From Anthostomella pinea (Eukaryota; Ascomycota; Sordariomycetes; Xylariales; Xylariaceae), in contig CAUWAG010000013.1 in assembly GCA_963556695.1 (NCBI GenBank), forward strand, positions 1,984,001-2,048,000: a stretch of DNA of 64,000 nucleotides, read 5' to 3'. Below, one piece after another: positions 46,311-57,723 of this stretch. Numbering within the stretch: the stretch's first letter is position 1; every line of letters starts with the position of its first letter. The position numbers and the translations under genes were made by a program. A model generated the notes under the pieces. The model ran no database searches. It saw nothing but the letters and a program-made list of their open reading frames with translations, and had not been told where the DNA came from.

Positions 46311-48371
46311 AACACAGCTTCACCTGACTGAGATAGTTGGCGTCACAGCTGGCTCACAATCTGACCCTTACAGGGTCGTGTAGGCGCTATCGTTCTGGAA
46401 GATGTATCCATATATGTGTGTGAAGAGCGCAGACCCCATTAGGAACGAACCCTTATGACTGTCTCCATCACTAAAGTATGCAGTGTTTGATGTCGCATAG
46501 TCTCCTCTGGTGCCCTCGACAGATAGCCCCAGTTGGAAATGAAGCACCCTCGCGAACGTCCAGAGTTACTGATACGATTTCCCAAACCAGCTGCCAGTCT
46601 GATGGCCCCGTGGTGCCGGAAGCTCCCGACGCGTCGGTGGAGTTCGAAAGACTCAAGAGGATGGCGATATAATATTGATCGATCACTTGCATTCGCCCTT
46701 GGCTGGGTCTGGACCATGGAGCACGACATGTGGCGAGCTCTAGCTACCTACCAGTGGCAGACTACCACGACCAACAGGCATGGAGAGTTGCAAGGGGCGG
46801 TTCCGAACCTGCAGGTGGTATCTGGTGGGTGCAAGCGAATGCATACATGTACTGTACCTGGCCTGCTGGCTCAACACACCGGTATACCATGCGCCTCTCC
46901 AGCGGCTCTGATCGACACTGCGCATAGGGTACTGACCCAACTGTCACTGAACAGATTCAGCAGCTGAGAGGGTGCAAATGGGTGAAGGGCAACCTATTTG
47001 TGATTGACTGTCAGACATACTTCGCTTGAACATGCTGTCTTCGTGCTGACCAGTTTCCCCTCACTTCCCCATGATTCACAATTTGGAGAACAAGTCCGCA
47101 TCCCGCGCGCAGAGAAGCGAATGTGACCATACCTTAGAGTACCTACCCATGTCGGCATAGGTGTTCGCATCAAGAAGAGGCCTTTTCCAGCTTCCAGAAT
47201 CCAGCATTGTGTTCTGTCACGGCGTTGACTAAAACACCACCTCTCTGAACCAACCTCTGAGCCAGCCTCTGAAGCGGCTGCTTGCTGTACAAGTCAACGG
47301 GTCGAGGCAGCCCGCATGCGCACCTGTCCCATAAAGGGAAGAGGCTGCATTGGAGAGGCTGGCTGGACTAGTCACGAGATGCTGCGTGGTACCTTTTGAA
47401 TGTTGCACTCACTCCATGGACCATCAGGAGGTTGTGAATGCCAAGTTGAACCTGGCACCCTGGACCCCTCCAGCTGGGATGTTGGAGATTCGAGATGTCG
47501 CGACCCCACCATCGCCCACTGAAGCCAACTGAAGCCCACTGAGGATAGGTCTGTTGTAGCGGCTCTTTTCGGCCCATCCTCGAGGCATTTCATTTGCGCC
47601 CGAGCCTAGACCACTGGCGGGGTAGCTACCTCTAGCCTGGGACCACTTGGCGGCACTTGGCCACCTGCATTGTTCACGAACAGAGGAGCAGGACATGGAC
47701 AAATGGAGACTGGAGGAGGAGAAGTGGTGGAAAGAGAAGAAAGAAAGCAGTCTGGTCTGAAAACAACCACCTCCCCCCCAATCCCCAATCCCCAATGCGC
47801 TCGAATACCTCAGTCACATCACGACCTGCCTAGATGGTACTATTGCTATCGATCCGACCACGCCCGTCTTTCCATCAATCCGTCTGTTCACCGGTGAAAG
47901 CCACTCGAATTATATCGATTTGGAACAGCACTGTGTTCGACCTGCTCCCGCTAGCTGTTTTCCACCATGGTCGCGCAATTCTTCCCTGGGCACATATTCC
48001 GGCTTCATTAGCAGACTCACTGTCTGCTAGCCATTCAGAGAAAGTCCGGAACCTATCCATTGCAACGGTGCTCGAAACGAACACGCGGGACCATGTGCAT
48101 GTGCCTGCAAGGTTGATACCCAAACGGCTATTTGGTCGAGATAACGACACCTAGCCTGTTCAAGTCGAGCCGAGTCGAGCAACACAGAAGTGCCAATATA
48201 TCCAAGCGAGTGGCGATACGACACATATCAGGATATCCTAGGCCCAAGTCATACCGCAAGACACGACACCGCACCTACCCTTCGACCCTTCGACAACGCC
48301 AGCACTCACTGCGGGTGACTACAAACTTTGAAGGAGAAGCCCGTCTAACGTCCAACGGCCAAGATAGCGCA
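46311..48371. other. Intergenic, cyclin promoter
   Basis: About 2 kb between two plus-strand genes. It contains the upstream region of the cyclin gene. A CCCCAAT triple repeat lies near 47777-47797. The frame of the cyclin stays open upstream of its ATG to about 48132 without another ATG, so it is taken as 5' UTR. Confidence 0.5.
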
Positions 48372-49397
48372 ATGTCAGACGGCAGCTGCCAACAGGAACA
48401 GGATGGTCTGGAAGTAGGAAATGAGAAGAACATCACCCCAACGACGCCTCCGCCGAAGCCAATCCCCTCCAAAGACCCGAAGCTAGCATCGCAAGCTCGA
48501 ACTCCTCCACCTCTCCATGTCGTGCCGACAACCTCCTCTCAGGACCTCTTCAAGCTGTCCCCTCTGGCTGCCATGAAGCTGCTAAGTGGCGGCGTCGAAG
48601 CTCTCGTCCGCATGACGGGCGACATCCCACCCACGCCGCCTCCCACGAGCCCTACCATTCCTCATATGCGCGGTATGCAAAGAGAGAAGGCTGCTATTGT
48701 GCGGTCGCATTCGCAGAGAAACCTATCGCGCCTGCGAGAACAACAGGCTGCCGCCCCTCCCCATCAACAGCAACAGCAGGGCTTCTTCGACACGCCGCCA
48801 GCGACATGCCAGCCCATCGACGGTGTCCATCTTCGACAGACTCCCACGCCGCCGCCGCCGTCCACGGCTCCCGAGCCGTACATCGTCATTGGTGCAAATT
48901 CGCAACCCCTCAACCTCCAACATAGTGCCATCACGCGGAAGTTCTTTAGTAAAGCTCCTCCGCCCATCAGCATCGAGGACTACCTGCTGCGGATCCACCG
49001 ATTCTGCCCCATGTCGACGGCCGTCTACCTCGCCACGTCGTTTTACATATTCCGGCTCGCCGTCGAGGAGCGTGCAATACCGGTGACGAGAAGGAATTGC
49101 CACCGGCTGCTTCTGGCTGGCCTTCGGGTGGCGATGAAGGCGCTGGAAGATCTTAGCTACCCTCACGCCAAGATTGCGCAGGTGGGCGGTGTCAGCGAAG
49201 TCGAGTTGGCCAGACTCGAAATCAGCTTCTGCTTCCTAGCTGGCTTTGAGCTGGTGGTGAGGGAGGAGACGCTCATGAAGCATTGGGAGACACTGAAGCA
49301 GGACCAGGGGCCGGGCGGAGTTGGAGTTGGAGGAACGGTACCGATTTTGAAGCTGGACGCACGACGGAAGAGGGCCTTGAGCCAGGCGGTGGGCTGA
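48372..49397 (+). CDS. preg: PREG/Pho80-type cyclin
   Basis: A single exon of 341 residues. The C-terminal half (about 188-305) is a Pho80-class cyclin box: FFSKAPPPISIEDYLLRIHRFCP, STAVYLATSFYIFRL, NCHRLLLAGLRVAMKALEDL and VGGVSEVELARLEISFCFL. In Neurospora, PREG with the kinase PGOV (Pho80-Pho85 in yeast) represses the phosphate-starvation factor NUC-1/Pho4 when phosphate is plentiful. The N-terminal half is Pro/Gln/Thr-rich and disordered with a short poly-Gln run; it also holds LFKLSPLAAMKLLSGGVEALVRMTGDIPPTPP, conserved in filamentous-fungal PREG. The start is the ATG at 48372 (MSDGSCQQ), the first ATG in frame. Because the cyclin box is complete and in one exon, the gene looks intact. 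Other Pcl7-like cyclins would look similar, so the symbol is by resemblance. Confidence 0.88.
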   Translation: MSDGSCQQEQDGLEVGNEKNITPTTPPPKPIPSKDPKLASQARTPPPLHVVPTTSSQDLFKLSPLAAMKLLSGGVEALVRMTGDIPPTPPPTSPTIPHMRGMQREKAAIVRSHSQRNLSRLREQQAAAPPHQQQQQGFFDTPPATCQPIDGVHLRQTPTPPPPSTAPEPYIVIGANSQPLNLQHSAITRKFFSKAPPPISIEDYLLRIHRFCPMSTAVYLATSFYIFRLAVEERAIPVTRRNCHRLLLAGLRVAMKALEDLSYPHAKIAQVGGVSEVELARLEISFCFLAGFELVVREETLMKHWETLKQDQGPGGVGVGGTVPILKLDARRKRALSQAVG

Positions 49398-50507
49398 TAA
49401 CGAATAGGGGCTCTGCCCTCACGTGCGGCACAGCGACACATGCATACGGCTCAGCGAGATTGGACTGACACTTGATGGGCGCCTCGTTGGCGCAGGGTTG
49501 AGGTCGTACGCCTCTCGGATGGTTTCGGGCACTAAGCGACGGGGAAACGCTTCACCACGCGCGGGCCGGGGGTTGCTAGGGCTTACATGCTGGTTCTCGG
49601 GCGGTGGTGCAGGCCGATGATGCCAGTCCGTGTCATGGAACTACGACGATGACGAAGGACTTGGGCGGGGTTTCAAATGTTTCTCTCTACCAAAGCATAC
49701 GAAGGGGGCATACTGGGCTTTGCATCTTGTTATGGCGGTGTTGTTGATGATGGTCTCAGCACACAAGGCAGACGTGGGCAGTTATGTTACTTGATACCCC
49801 CCAAGTCTCGCTTTTTGTAGTATAATCTAATGTTGAGTGACGTTGGATGGCCAATTGAAGACTGGGTCCGAGTCTTTGATCATCTAAACTCTTTTTTCAT
49901 TTGCGATGTCAACAATTATGATTGCCCATTCCCTGAAGAGGCAGGTCTTCTCTTCCATGGATGTAAGCCGTCACTTGCGACGCTGAAGATGCGAAGGCTG
50001 TTTAACACAGAGATTGTGCAAGATGTATGTAATGGTCCTAATATTCGTGAAGCAGACTTGACATGTATACTGTTCATACTTTTACATAGGTCCAGCTGTG
50101 AGGTCGAAGATCAACTCGTGGTTCAGGGGTGATACTGTGATAGGGGCACACAGTAATAAGCTATGACACTATGCAGATAGCAATATGTCGGCTAACCAAA
50201 CGAGGAAGGTCGACCGAGACCTCGGAACATCACCATTATTCAGCCGTAGCAACCCGCGCAACGAATGTACTACCCTCAAGGTGCACAGTTGCATCTCATG
50301 TCACAGGCTTGCTCGAGCTTCGTGGCCTGTACTCGCGCTACTACGACTCGCAGCAGACTACATCCACCACCACCACAACTCGCGAATAGCTTCAGACAGT
50401 TCAGACAGTTCAGACCGAGAGCTACCCCGCCCCCGCTTCACTCCAGCTGTCACGCCTCTATCGTCTACCGCAGATTCGCGACGACCAGCACACCGACGAT
50501 AGTCAAG
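49398..50507. other. Intergenic, aminopeptidase 5' region
   Basis: About 1.1 kb. From 50265 the aminopeptidase frame is already open with an in-frame ATG (see findings). Nothing else was recognised. Confidence 0.5.
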
Positions 50508-52076
50508 ATGGCCGACATCGATGTCGAGAGTGTGCTGAAGGGCAAGTATCCCGCCAAAGCTCACGCGGAGCGCGTCGTCGAGTACATCCGCTCCAAGGTC
50601 CCCGGTGCGACTGGTGTCCTCTACGTCGAGGGCCGGGCCGACAAGCTGCTGGAGGACAGCGACGAACCCGTCCCCTTCAGACAACGGCGAGCTTTCATGT
50701 ACTTGACGGGCGCTGACCTGGCCGACTGTTCCCTCGTGTACGACGTCGAAACCGCTCAATCCACCATCTTCATCCCGCCAGTCGACCCCGAGTCCGTCGT
50801 CTGGTCCGGTCTGCCGCCCTCGCCCGACCAAGTCCTCGCGCAATACGACGTCGATGCCGTTCTCCCGTCCACAGAGCTGAACCCTATGCTGGTGAACCTG
50901 GGCAGCCGTAGCCCCAAGTCGACCGTATTTGCCATTGCCGAGCGCGTCGCCGATGCTGTCACCTTCCTCGAATTCTCCCACAAGGACTTCACCGTCCTGG
51001 GCGAGGCCATCGACGAATGCCGCGTCATCAAAGACGACTACGAGATCGCCCTCATCAGGAAGGCCAACCAGATCAGCGGCGCCGCCCATCGAGCCGTCCT
51101 CGAGCAGGTCAAGAAGGCCAAGAACGAATATGAGCTCGAGGGCACCTTCATCGGCGCCTGCATGAGGCAGGGGGCGAAAAAGCAGGCGTATCCGAGCATC
51201 GTGGCGAGCGGACGGGCGGCCGCCACGCTACATTATGTGGACAACGACAAGCCGCTGGCAGGAAAGGACTTGCTGCTTTTAGACGCGGGTGCCGAGTGGA
51301 CGTGTTACGCGTCCGATATCGTGAGTCTGTCACTGCGGCTATGACCGTGGGCTGTTGCTGACAAGCTTGCAGACAAGAACCTTCCCCATTTCAGGCAGGT
51401 TCACGGAAAAGTCGCGCAGCATATACGAGATCGTTCTACAGATGCAGAAAGACTGCATCAAGATGTTGAAAGGGGGAGTGTCATGGGAGGAAGTACACTT
51501 GAAGGCGCACAAGGTCGCCATCGATGGCCTGCTATCTCTAGGCATCTTGAAGGGTGACCGGAAAGAGATTCTCGAAGCCCGAACCAGCACCGCATTCCTG
51601 CCACATGGCCTAGGTCATTATCTAGGGATGGACACCCACGACGCGGGCGGTCATCCCAACTATGCCGACTCGGATCCAATGTTTCGGTACCTGCGAGTCA
51701 GGAAGAACTTGCCGGCCGGCAGCGTCATTACCGTTGAGCCTGGTGTAAGCATTCCTTCTGCGTCTCAAGCGCAAGCAACGATCCGTCATACTCATACTCA
51801 TCACAACATAGGTCTACTTCTGCGAGTTTATCATCAAGCCGTACCTGAATGATCCCAAGCACTCCAAATTTATTGACGAGAATGTGCTCAACGGCTACTG
51901 GGATGTGGGTGGTGTCAGGCAAGTCACTGCAACTCGAGATATCTGTACACGGCCTCCTCGCTAATTGGAAGTATAGAATCGAGGATAACCTCTTGATCAC
52001 CAAGGACGGCTCCGTCAACTTGACGGATGCAGTCAAAGACCCCGATGAGATGGAGAGGATCATTCTTGGCAGTTGA
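50508..52076 (+). CDS. pepP: Xaa-Pro aminopeptidase (M24B, PepP type)
   Basis: Exons 50508-51320, 51373-51744, 51812-51918 and 51977-52076 give 463 residues, the usual fungal size. The enzyme removes the N-terminal residue before proline. Seen: an N-terminal creatinase-like domain ([17 protein letters not shown]); then the pita-bread domain with dimetal ligands Asp259 and Asp270 (DAGAEW..YASDI), His353 (HGLGHYLG), Glu393 (TVEPG) and Glu433 (GVRIED). All five are present, so it should be active. The last intron (51919-51976) begins GCAAGT, a GC-AG intron; only this choice yields GGVRIEDN. The start at 50508 (MADIDVES) matches family length; an upstream in-frame ATG at 50265 would add 81 residues. 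It converges on the S10 carboxypeptidase gene. Confidence 0.94.
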
Positions 52077-52510
52077 TCACGCGTTGGACATTGACTACCT
52101 GACCATCGTAAGAGATTGAAATGAACGCGATGTGATTAAGAGCATATAGCTCATTGAGCTTCTGGGGTGTGTGCTAGCCCCTACCCATAGATATCCCCAT
52201 GACTAGAAACTCCTCGGTTCCTTGTCCCCTACCCATATTCGACATACTACTGCCTTCCGCAGAATACAAGTGTCAAGCTGTGTCAAGTTGCTTCCAATTC
52301 ACTTCAAAGCTTTTCCAACTTGGCGTTTCGAATTCTCACTGGCAGACGGGGAAGCCTCAATGATGATGATGATGATGATGATGATCCCATATGAGTAGAC
52401 GTATATCTTGTATTTATTTTCTGACTTTCTAGTCCCCAACCAAGCTTGCCACTTACAACTCCGCTCAAACCTCTCCTGTCCTTGAGCTACTGACCTTTTA
52501 CAAGACCATG
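52077..52510. other. Convergent 3' spacer
   Basis: 434 bp between two convergent stop codons; it holds both 3' UTRs and the (ATG)8 run. Confidence 0.6.
52360..52383. repeat. (ATG)8 microsatellite
   Basis: Eight perfect ATG units in the spacer between two convergent genes. Confidence 0.95.
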
Positions 52511-54282
52511 CTATCTGATTCGGCGCTGCGGGCGTGGTTTGAAGCTCCTCTTCAGCATCACCTGCTGATCAAACACCCAGGCACCTCCCGGTTGATTTGT
52601 TATGACATTGTATGTGCTGTTGTCCGGCAGTATATCAAACTGCATCGTCGAGTTGCCCTCGCGATACGTGCTCTTTTTGGGGCCCGGGGTTAGGTATCCT
52701 GCGTCGACCTGTTGTTTCCCAGTCTCGACATCTGTGCCCTTGATGACTCGGTCGAAGAATTCCAGCGAGGCCAAAGGTTGATAAAAGGGTACCTCATGTC
52801 CACTCTCATAGATGCGCGTAAAGCTGAACTTCCCGGCCTGTCTCACCTGGCCGTGCACCACGCCATCGCTCGTGCATAGATCGACGAATCCCGCATCGGC
52901 GTATCCGGGTGCTGCGACCTCGTCCGCGACTACTTGGCCGCCCAGCCAGTTGCAATTGTAGTCTGCGTCTCCCGCGTACAGGGCGACGGTGATCCCTTTG
53001 GAGACCAGGTACCGCGTGGCCTCGATCGTGCCCATCTCCCGACCGTCGTCGCCGGTGTTGTCGAACGCCTCGCCCACGGCGCCGTTGCTTGAGAAGTTGG
53101 TGAACGCCCCGATGGCTTCCTGGACCGCCACCGTGTTCAGGTAATCATTGTAGAACCCGTAAGGAAAGGGATCGGGAGTGAGCTCCCGCATGTCGTACTC
53201 GTCCCGGCCGAGTACGTCGTCGTACACGGACTCGACCAGGTAGGCGCAGAAGTTGTCGGCATTCTTGCAGACTTGGTTGAGTCCGGAGGCCTTGCAGTCC
53301 AGGAGCCGGTCCAAGCAGTTGCCAGGTCCGTACAGGTTGTTGTAGAACATCGATGCGATGGACTCGTTGAACGGGGCGTAGTCATACGTATTCCCAGGGT
53401 AAACGGTAAAGTTATAGTAGGCCTGGTATTGCACGATAGGGTCATACCTAGACATGCACGTCAACTGCTAATACAAGGACATATGGAAGCGCCCGGTTCT
53501 TACCATCCGTTGCCTATGAGTACTGATTCCAGCTCGATGTGCTTGGCCCCTGAGATGTTTAGAGCGTTCTGCTCCTCAATGTAGGCGTTGAACACAGGTC
53601 CGTAGTGCCCACCATAGCTTTCGGTGGCGAAGTGAAACCCATTCCGCGAGTACTGCGGGAAGGCTCCCATGAAGCCTTGCAAAGTCTTCCAGAAGTTGGG
53701 CGCCGCGTTGGTGGTCGAGTTCGCCGTCAGCGTGATGTTGGGGTACGCATAGGTTCCACACGAGTCTGCCGGTGCGTAGTCAGGGCATGTTGCGTCCGGC
53801 AACACGACGATGCCATTGTCAGTGGCGTAGGCGGGTACCGGCGTAGAGTACGAGAACCCGACCTGGCTCGGCTGGTCGATGAACAGCATGTTGCTGACAT
53901 TGGACCAGGAATACGGGTTGCTGTAGACATTGCCAAAGTAGTCTACGCGGCAGGGCCCCAGCTCCTCGAACATCCCGATCATGGAACTCGACCCGGGGCC
54001 GCCGTTGATCCACACGGTCAGCGGCGCCTCGGACGGGTCCTCGTTGCGCGACTCGAAGAACCAGAAGAATATGTGCTCGCCCTCGCTCACGTCGGCGTAG
54101 CCCGAGTAGCTCTTGACGTCCGGGTCCAGCTCGCAGGTCCCGGCCGGAACCTCCTTGTACCGCACGGGGACCCCGGCATACCCGGTGACCTCCTTGAGGG
54201 ACGAGGGCGACGTGACGAACTGGGATAGCACGGGGGATGCTATCGCCGTGAGCGACAACAGCCAGAGTCCTAGCGGCGCCAT
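52511..54282 (-). CDS. Secreted serine carboxypeptidase (S10)
   Basis: Exons 53504-54282 and 52511-53447 (intron 56 nt, GTAAGA...TAG) give 571 residues. It releases C-terminal residues from peptides. Seen: a signal peptide ([20 protein letters not shown]); [11 protein letters not shown] (oxyanion-hole region); nucleophile Ser222 in ESYGGHYGP; the aspartate in [14 protein letters not shown]; and His477 in [12 protein letters not shown]. Several N-x-S/T sites and Cys pairs fit an extracellular or vacuolar protein. The intron splits the Trp codon of IGNGW, a position common in fungal relatives. There is no C-terminal hydrophobic tail, so it is probably soluble. With the neighbouring aminopeptidase it forms a convergent pair of exopeptidases; whether they are co-regulated is not visible. 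Confidence 0.94.
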
Positions 54283-55106
54283 TGGTGAGCAGCAGATCCG
54301 GAGCGTATGTAATTACGCAGGTCGAGGAACAGGAAAGGGACAAGGCGGCTGGCTGACTGACTCGTACACTGACTTATTTTATATCATTATGTCTGCAACT
54401 CACGTCACCTTGCTCGCTCTTTGCGACCCTGCCGCAGTCACGCAGTAGACCCATGTGTGTTCCACTACGGGGGTCAGTACGGGGGTCACCCCGACGATCA
54501 CCGTGTATACTAGCAGTGGTAGAGCCGACGGGATTGGTCGTGACTCCGGAGAGCTCCCCTAGCTAACCAACTAAGCTACTTACTTATCTCGTCTCCTCTC
54601 GCCCGTCCCCTTGCAGCTGCTGTCCACGATAGGTAGCCGACCCGTGTCAATCCCGGTATTTGTTGAACGCCACCATGCTCGAATAGGCATGTCGCTGTCT
54701 TATCTGCCAACTTTTAAGTTATGGGATAGTGGAGCCTACTTCCGTTACTTCCAAGGTTGGCTGCTTGGGTCCGCTGTCCGGCCAATCCCTGGTCCTTCCT
54801 CCTTCTGGTTCTCGTTCTGGATGCTTCAATTTCGTGTTGATGCACAAACCCCTTGTTTGTCTTCTTCTTCGTTTCCGTGTGTCTTTTCATGGTGAGCGCT
54901 GGAACAAAAGCAGTAGTCCTCAAGTGTTTGTTCTTAATTAATTCATCAGATGCAACCTACCTATTATCTACCAACAAGTCCTCCGCTACCTCTATGTCCT
55001 TTGCTACAATAATCAACCATTCTGACAAGCTTACAAGGCTTCCAAAACACATGCGAATATATGCCCCAACCAATTTCCTCCCAGTCATCAAGAGATGTTG
55101 TGTAAG
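54283..55106. other. S10 carboxypeptidase promoter region
   Basis: About 0.8 kb holding the promoter of the carboxypeptidase and the 3' UTR of the TEW-repeat gene (both minus). A T-rich tract occurs near 54860. No gene was seen. Confidence 0.5.
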
Positions 55107-57293
55107 TTATCCAAGAAGCGCCAACATGGCCACAACCATCAAACCGCCCATGACCAGTGTGCCCGACGCTGTTCCGGCAGCACCATCCTCGGACGGTGGC
55201 CCAGAAACAGCCGCGTTGGAGGTTACCGTTGTCGCACTAGACCTCGGGTACCCAGCAGGAGGAGATGAACTGAAGATCGATGTATACGTGTTCGAGCCGT
55301 ACGCGAATGTGACAACGGTCGCTTGGTCACTCGCAGAGTTCGTAGTGGGCGTCGCCTGCGAGTTCGGGGCGCTGTTTGGTCCATTTGAAGCCGAGGTGGC
55401 AATAATGATCCCGCCGTTACTCAAGGCACTGCTGGCTCCGCCGTTGTTGGAGCCGCCGCTTCCGATGTTCGAAGCCGAGGCAGCAGGTCCGCCGTTACTT
55501 GACGGGCTGTTTGCAACGTTCGTGGCCCAGGGGCTGCTTGCATAGTACATGCTGCTTGTATAGTACACGCTGCCTGCAGCGTCCGTGGACCAGGGCTTGC
55601 TTACATAGTACGCGCTGCTTCCAACGTTCGAGACCCAGGGGCTGCTTTTGCCGTTACTCCAGGCAGCCGAGTTGACCCGTGTGACAGTGGTGGTGATGGG
55701 GTTCACACCCCGCGTAATTGAGAAATCTGCAATGGTGCTGACGATGGTGGCTGCTGGCGGATCCTGCCCGGCAACGGGTGAAGCCTGATCCCATTCTGTC
55801 ACAATTGACTGCGGTTGATGTAGTCAGTATATGGGTGAAAGGGGTTGAGGTGGAGTGTGGTTCGAAAGTCGTGTCGGAAAAAATTGACCCTCAACAGACT
55901 CAGGAAACGGGGTAGGCTTAAGACAGGGGTAAATAGTGCGATGGCGGCACTAGACAATGCTTACTGTAGATGTGGCCCAGTCTGTTTCCGTTATATAAAT
56001 CGTGTCTATCTGTGATAGCCACTGTAGCCAATGTCAGCATGCGCTGGTCCCATAGGCCAGCCATGATCCGAGCAGCGAAGGACAAGCCTGCGAGAGCCTG
56101 AATGGGGGCAACTGGTATACCGCATGTTGACCGGGGGCGTTAGACGTACAATAGTAGACGAAAAAGGCGGGTCGCAAACTCCTGGGGCAGTCTTGATATC
56201 GTTCTAGCATATGAATTAGCCGGTGGTCCCCATCTATAAAGCACTTTATCGTGCATCGATTAGGGTGAAGCCGAATGCTTTATACGATTGCATATGCCTG
56301 GTTTGCGAGAACGGGGGAAGACTCACATAATACTCAGTAATGGTCAAATAGTTCACCGGGCAGTTCACCGGGTCGGCGTTCCCGGGGTCAGCATTCGCGG
56401 GTGCACAAGGCTCAGTCTGCCTGCAATGTCAATACCAAGACCCAATGCTTCGGGCCGTCACGCTCCGTGGGTACTGGGAAACGAGGTGCTCTCACGTACT
56501 AGATCATTCGTTAGTATCATGGGTAACGGGGAGGAAACGGAGACCCAGGGATAGGCAGGGCATGTGCTAAGGGCAAGAAACAGGCCTTACCAACTGTTAT
56601 ATATTCCTGGGGACTCTCCGGTGCGGTATACCACTCCGTTGCGGTATACCAGTCCGTCATGGTATTCCACTGCGTTGCGGTATACCACTCTGTTGCGGTA
56701 TTCCACTCCGTTTCGGTATTCCATTCCGTTGCGGTATTCCACTCCGTTGTGGTCTCCCAGTCCGTTACGGTCTCCCACTCCGTTGCGGTCTCCCACTCCG
56801 TGGCTGTCTCCGTGGTTGTCTCCCACTCCCAGGCTGTCTTCGTCGCCCAATCCGTTGCGGTATTCCACTCCGTTGTGGTTTCCCACTCCGTTGCGGTCTT
56901 CCACTTCGTGGCTGTCTCCGTGGCTGGATCCCACTCCGTGGTTGTCTCCCACTCCGAGGCTGTCTTTGTTGCCCACTCCGTTGCAGTCGCCCACTTTGTG
57001 GCTGTCTCCGTGACAGTTTCTGCCTCATGGCACAATGGCTCCGGGGGCGGGAGGTGAGGCTTCATGCCGCCGCCAGCGTGATCCGAGGGACCTTTGCTGT
57101 CCTTGGCCACGTCGCTGTGACCAGACTCGTCATCGTGACCTCCATGACCGCCCTTTCCACCGAACCAACCGCCACCTCCATGGCCACCCCCATCGCCACC
57201 GCCAATCCCAAACTTGCCGCCTTTGCCTGGGCCCCCTTTAAACGCAGCCGCGGCTGTAAGGAGTAAGGGGATCAAGCCATGTGAGGCCTTCAT
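55107..57293 (-). CDS. GPI-anchored-type surface protein with T-E-W hexapeptide repeats
   Basis: Exons read: 56591-57293 (ending in phase 1), 56327-56416, 55965-56009 and 55107-55808. The last three join perfectly in phase 0 (TEPCAPANADP...ITEYY / IDTIYITETDWATST / SIVTEWDQ...). The joint from exon 1 to exon 2 is off by phase, so a tiny extra exon or another splice choice is missing. Seen: signal peptide (MKASHGLIPLLLTAAAA); Gly/His-rich segment; then about 130 residues of degenerate T-x-[ED]-W-x-T repeats; a Ser/Asn/Gly-rich stalk; and a C-terminal hydrophobic tail (LVMGGLMVVAMLALLG) right at the stop, as for GPI addition. Total about 510 residues. No enzymatic domain was seen; it is probably a cell-wall or adhesion-type protein. 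I know no family name for it. Confidence 0.72.
56596..57013 (-). repeat. 18-bp coding minisatellite (T-E-W repeat)
   Basis: Degenerate 18-bp units encode [AT]-T-[EDQ]-W-[NYE]-T, most regular toward the left end, where six units follow each other, and more broken (with A-T-K-T-A inserts) toward the right end. Because units are multiples of three without stops, several other frames are also open here. Confidence 0.85.
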
Positions 57294-57363
57294 GATGCCG
57301 GTGCTTGGGCGGGTAGTAGAGAGAAGAGATAGATGCCTGGAACTCAGTCGCTAGGCCTTCAGA

Positions 57364-57723
57364 TCAGATAGCTGATTTGAATCCTTGAGTTTCACAGTAA
57401 AGATACACGAGAACAATCTCGGGCTCTGAACGACATGAAGCTCCTTGAAGGGAATATATACCTTGGCATGACAGGTCCAGCAAAACCCAGCATGTCTGGG
57501 ACCATGTCATGAAGACTGCAACGTCGTTGGAACTGCTGAAACGCTGCTCCAAAGGCAAATGCTCCTGTTCGGGCTGGATGAGTAGCATTTTTTTGATTTC
57601 ATGGGAGATCTGTGCATCGGTTTCAGTCGCAAACATACTCTCGCAATGTGGCAAGGTGTTAGGCGGCATTGTGAAAGTCACAGCTGAGTCAGCAACCTCT
57701 GCCAGTGCTTGGTTTATGGTCAT
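57364..57723 (-). CDS. Hypothetical short open frame, 119 codons
   Basis: ATG at 57723 to a stop at 57364. The first 95 or so residues look like ordinary protein (MTINQALAEVADSAVTFTMP..., mixed charged/hydrophobic), while the last 25 do not; a splice donor-like site in the Cys-Gln-Gly region could mean the frame is one exon. I recognise no domain. It could be a small gene, a gene remnant or chance. Confidence 0.25.
   Translation of the reverse strand: MTINQALAEVADSAVTFTMPPNTLPHCESMFATETDAQISHEIKKMLLIQPEQEHLPLEQRFSSSNDVAVFMTWSQTCWVLLDLSCQGIYSLQGASCRSEPEIVLVYLYCETQGFKSAI

Noticed and set aside
48132..48371. N-terminal extension of the cyclin from 48132
   Set aside because: The frame is open but begins with TTG and has no ATG before 48372.
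50358..51089. 243-codon minus-strand frame opposite the aminopeptidase
   Set aside because: Shadow ORF; the sense strand carries all metal ligands and correct introns.
53605..54228. 207-codon plus-strand frame opposite the S10 carboxypeptidase
   Set aside because: Shadow ORF of Arg/Val-rich composition; no motif.
56564..57057. Plus-strand frames through the T-E-W repeat (Tyr/Ser/Thr/Pro and Val/Ser/His repeats)
   Set aside because: They mirror the 18-bp minisatellite; only the minus frame has a signal peptide and continues through spliced exons to a GPI tail.
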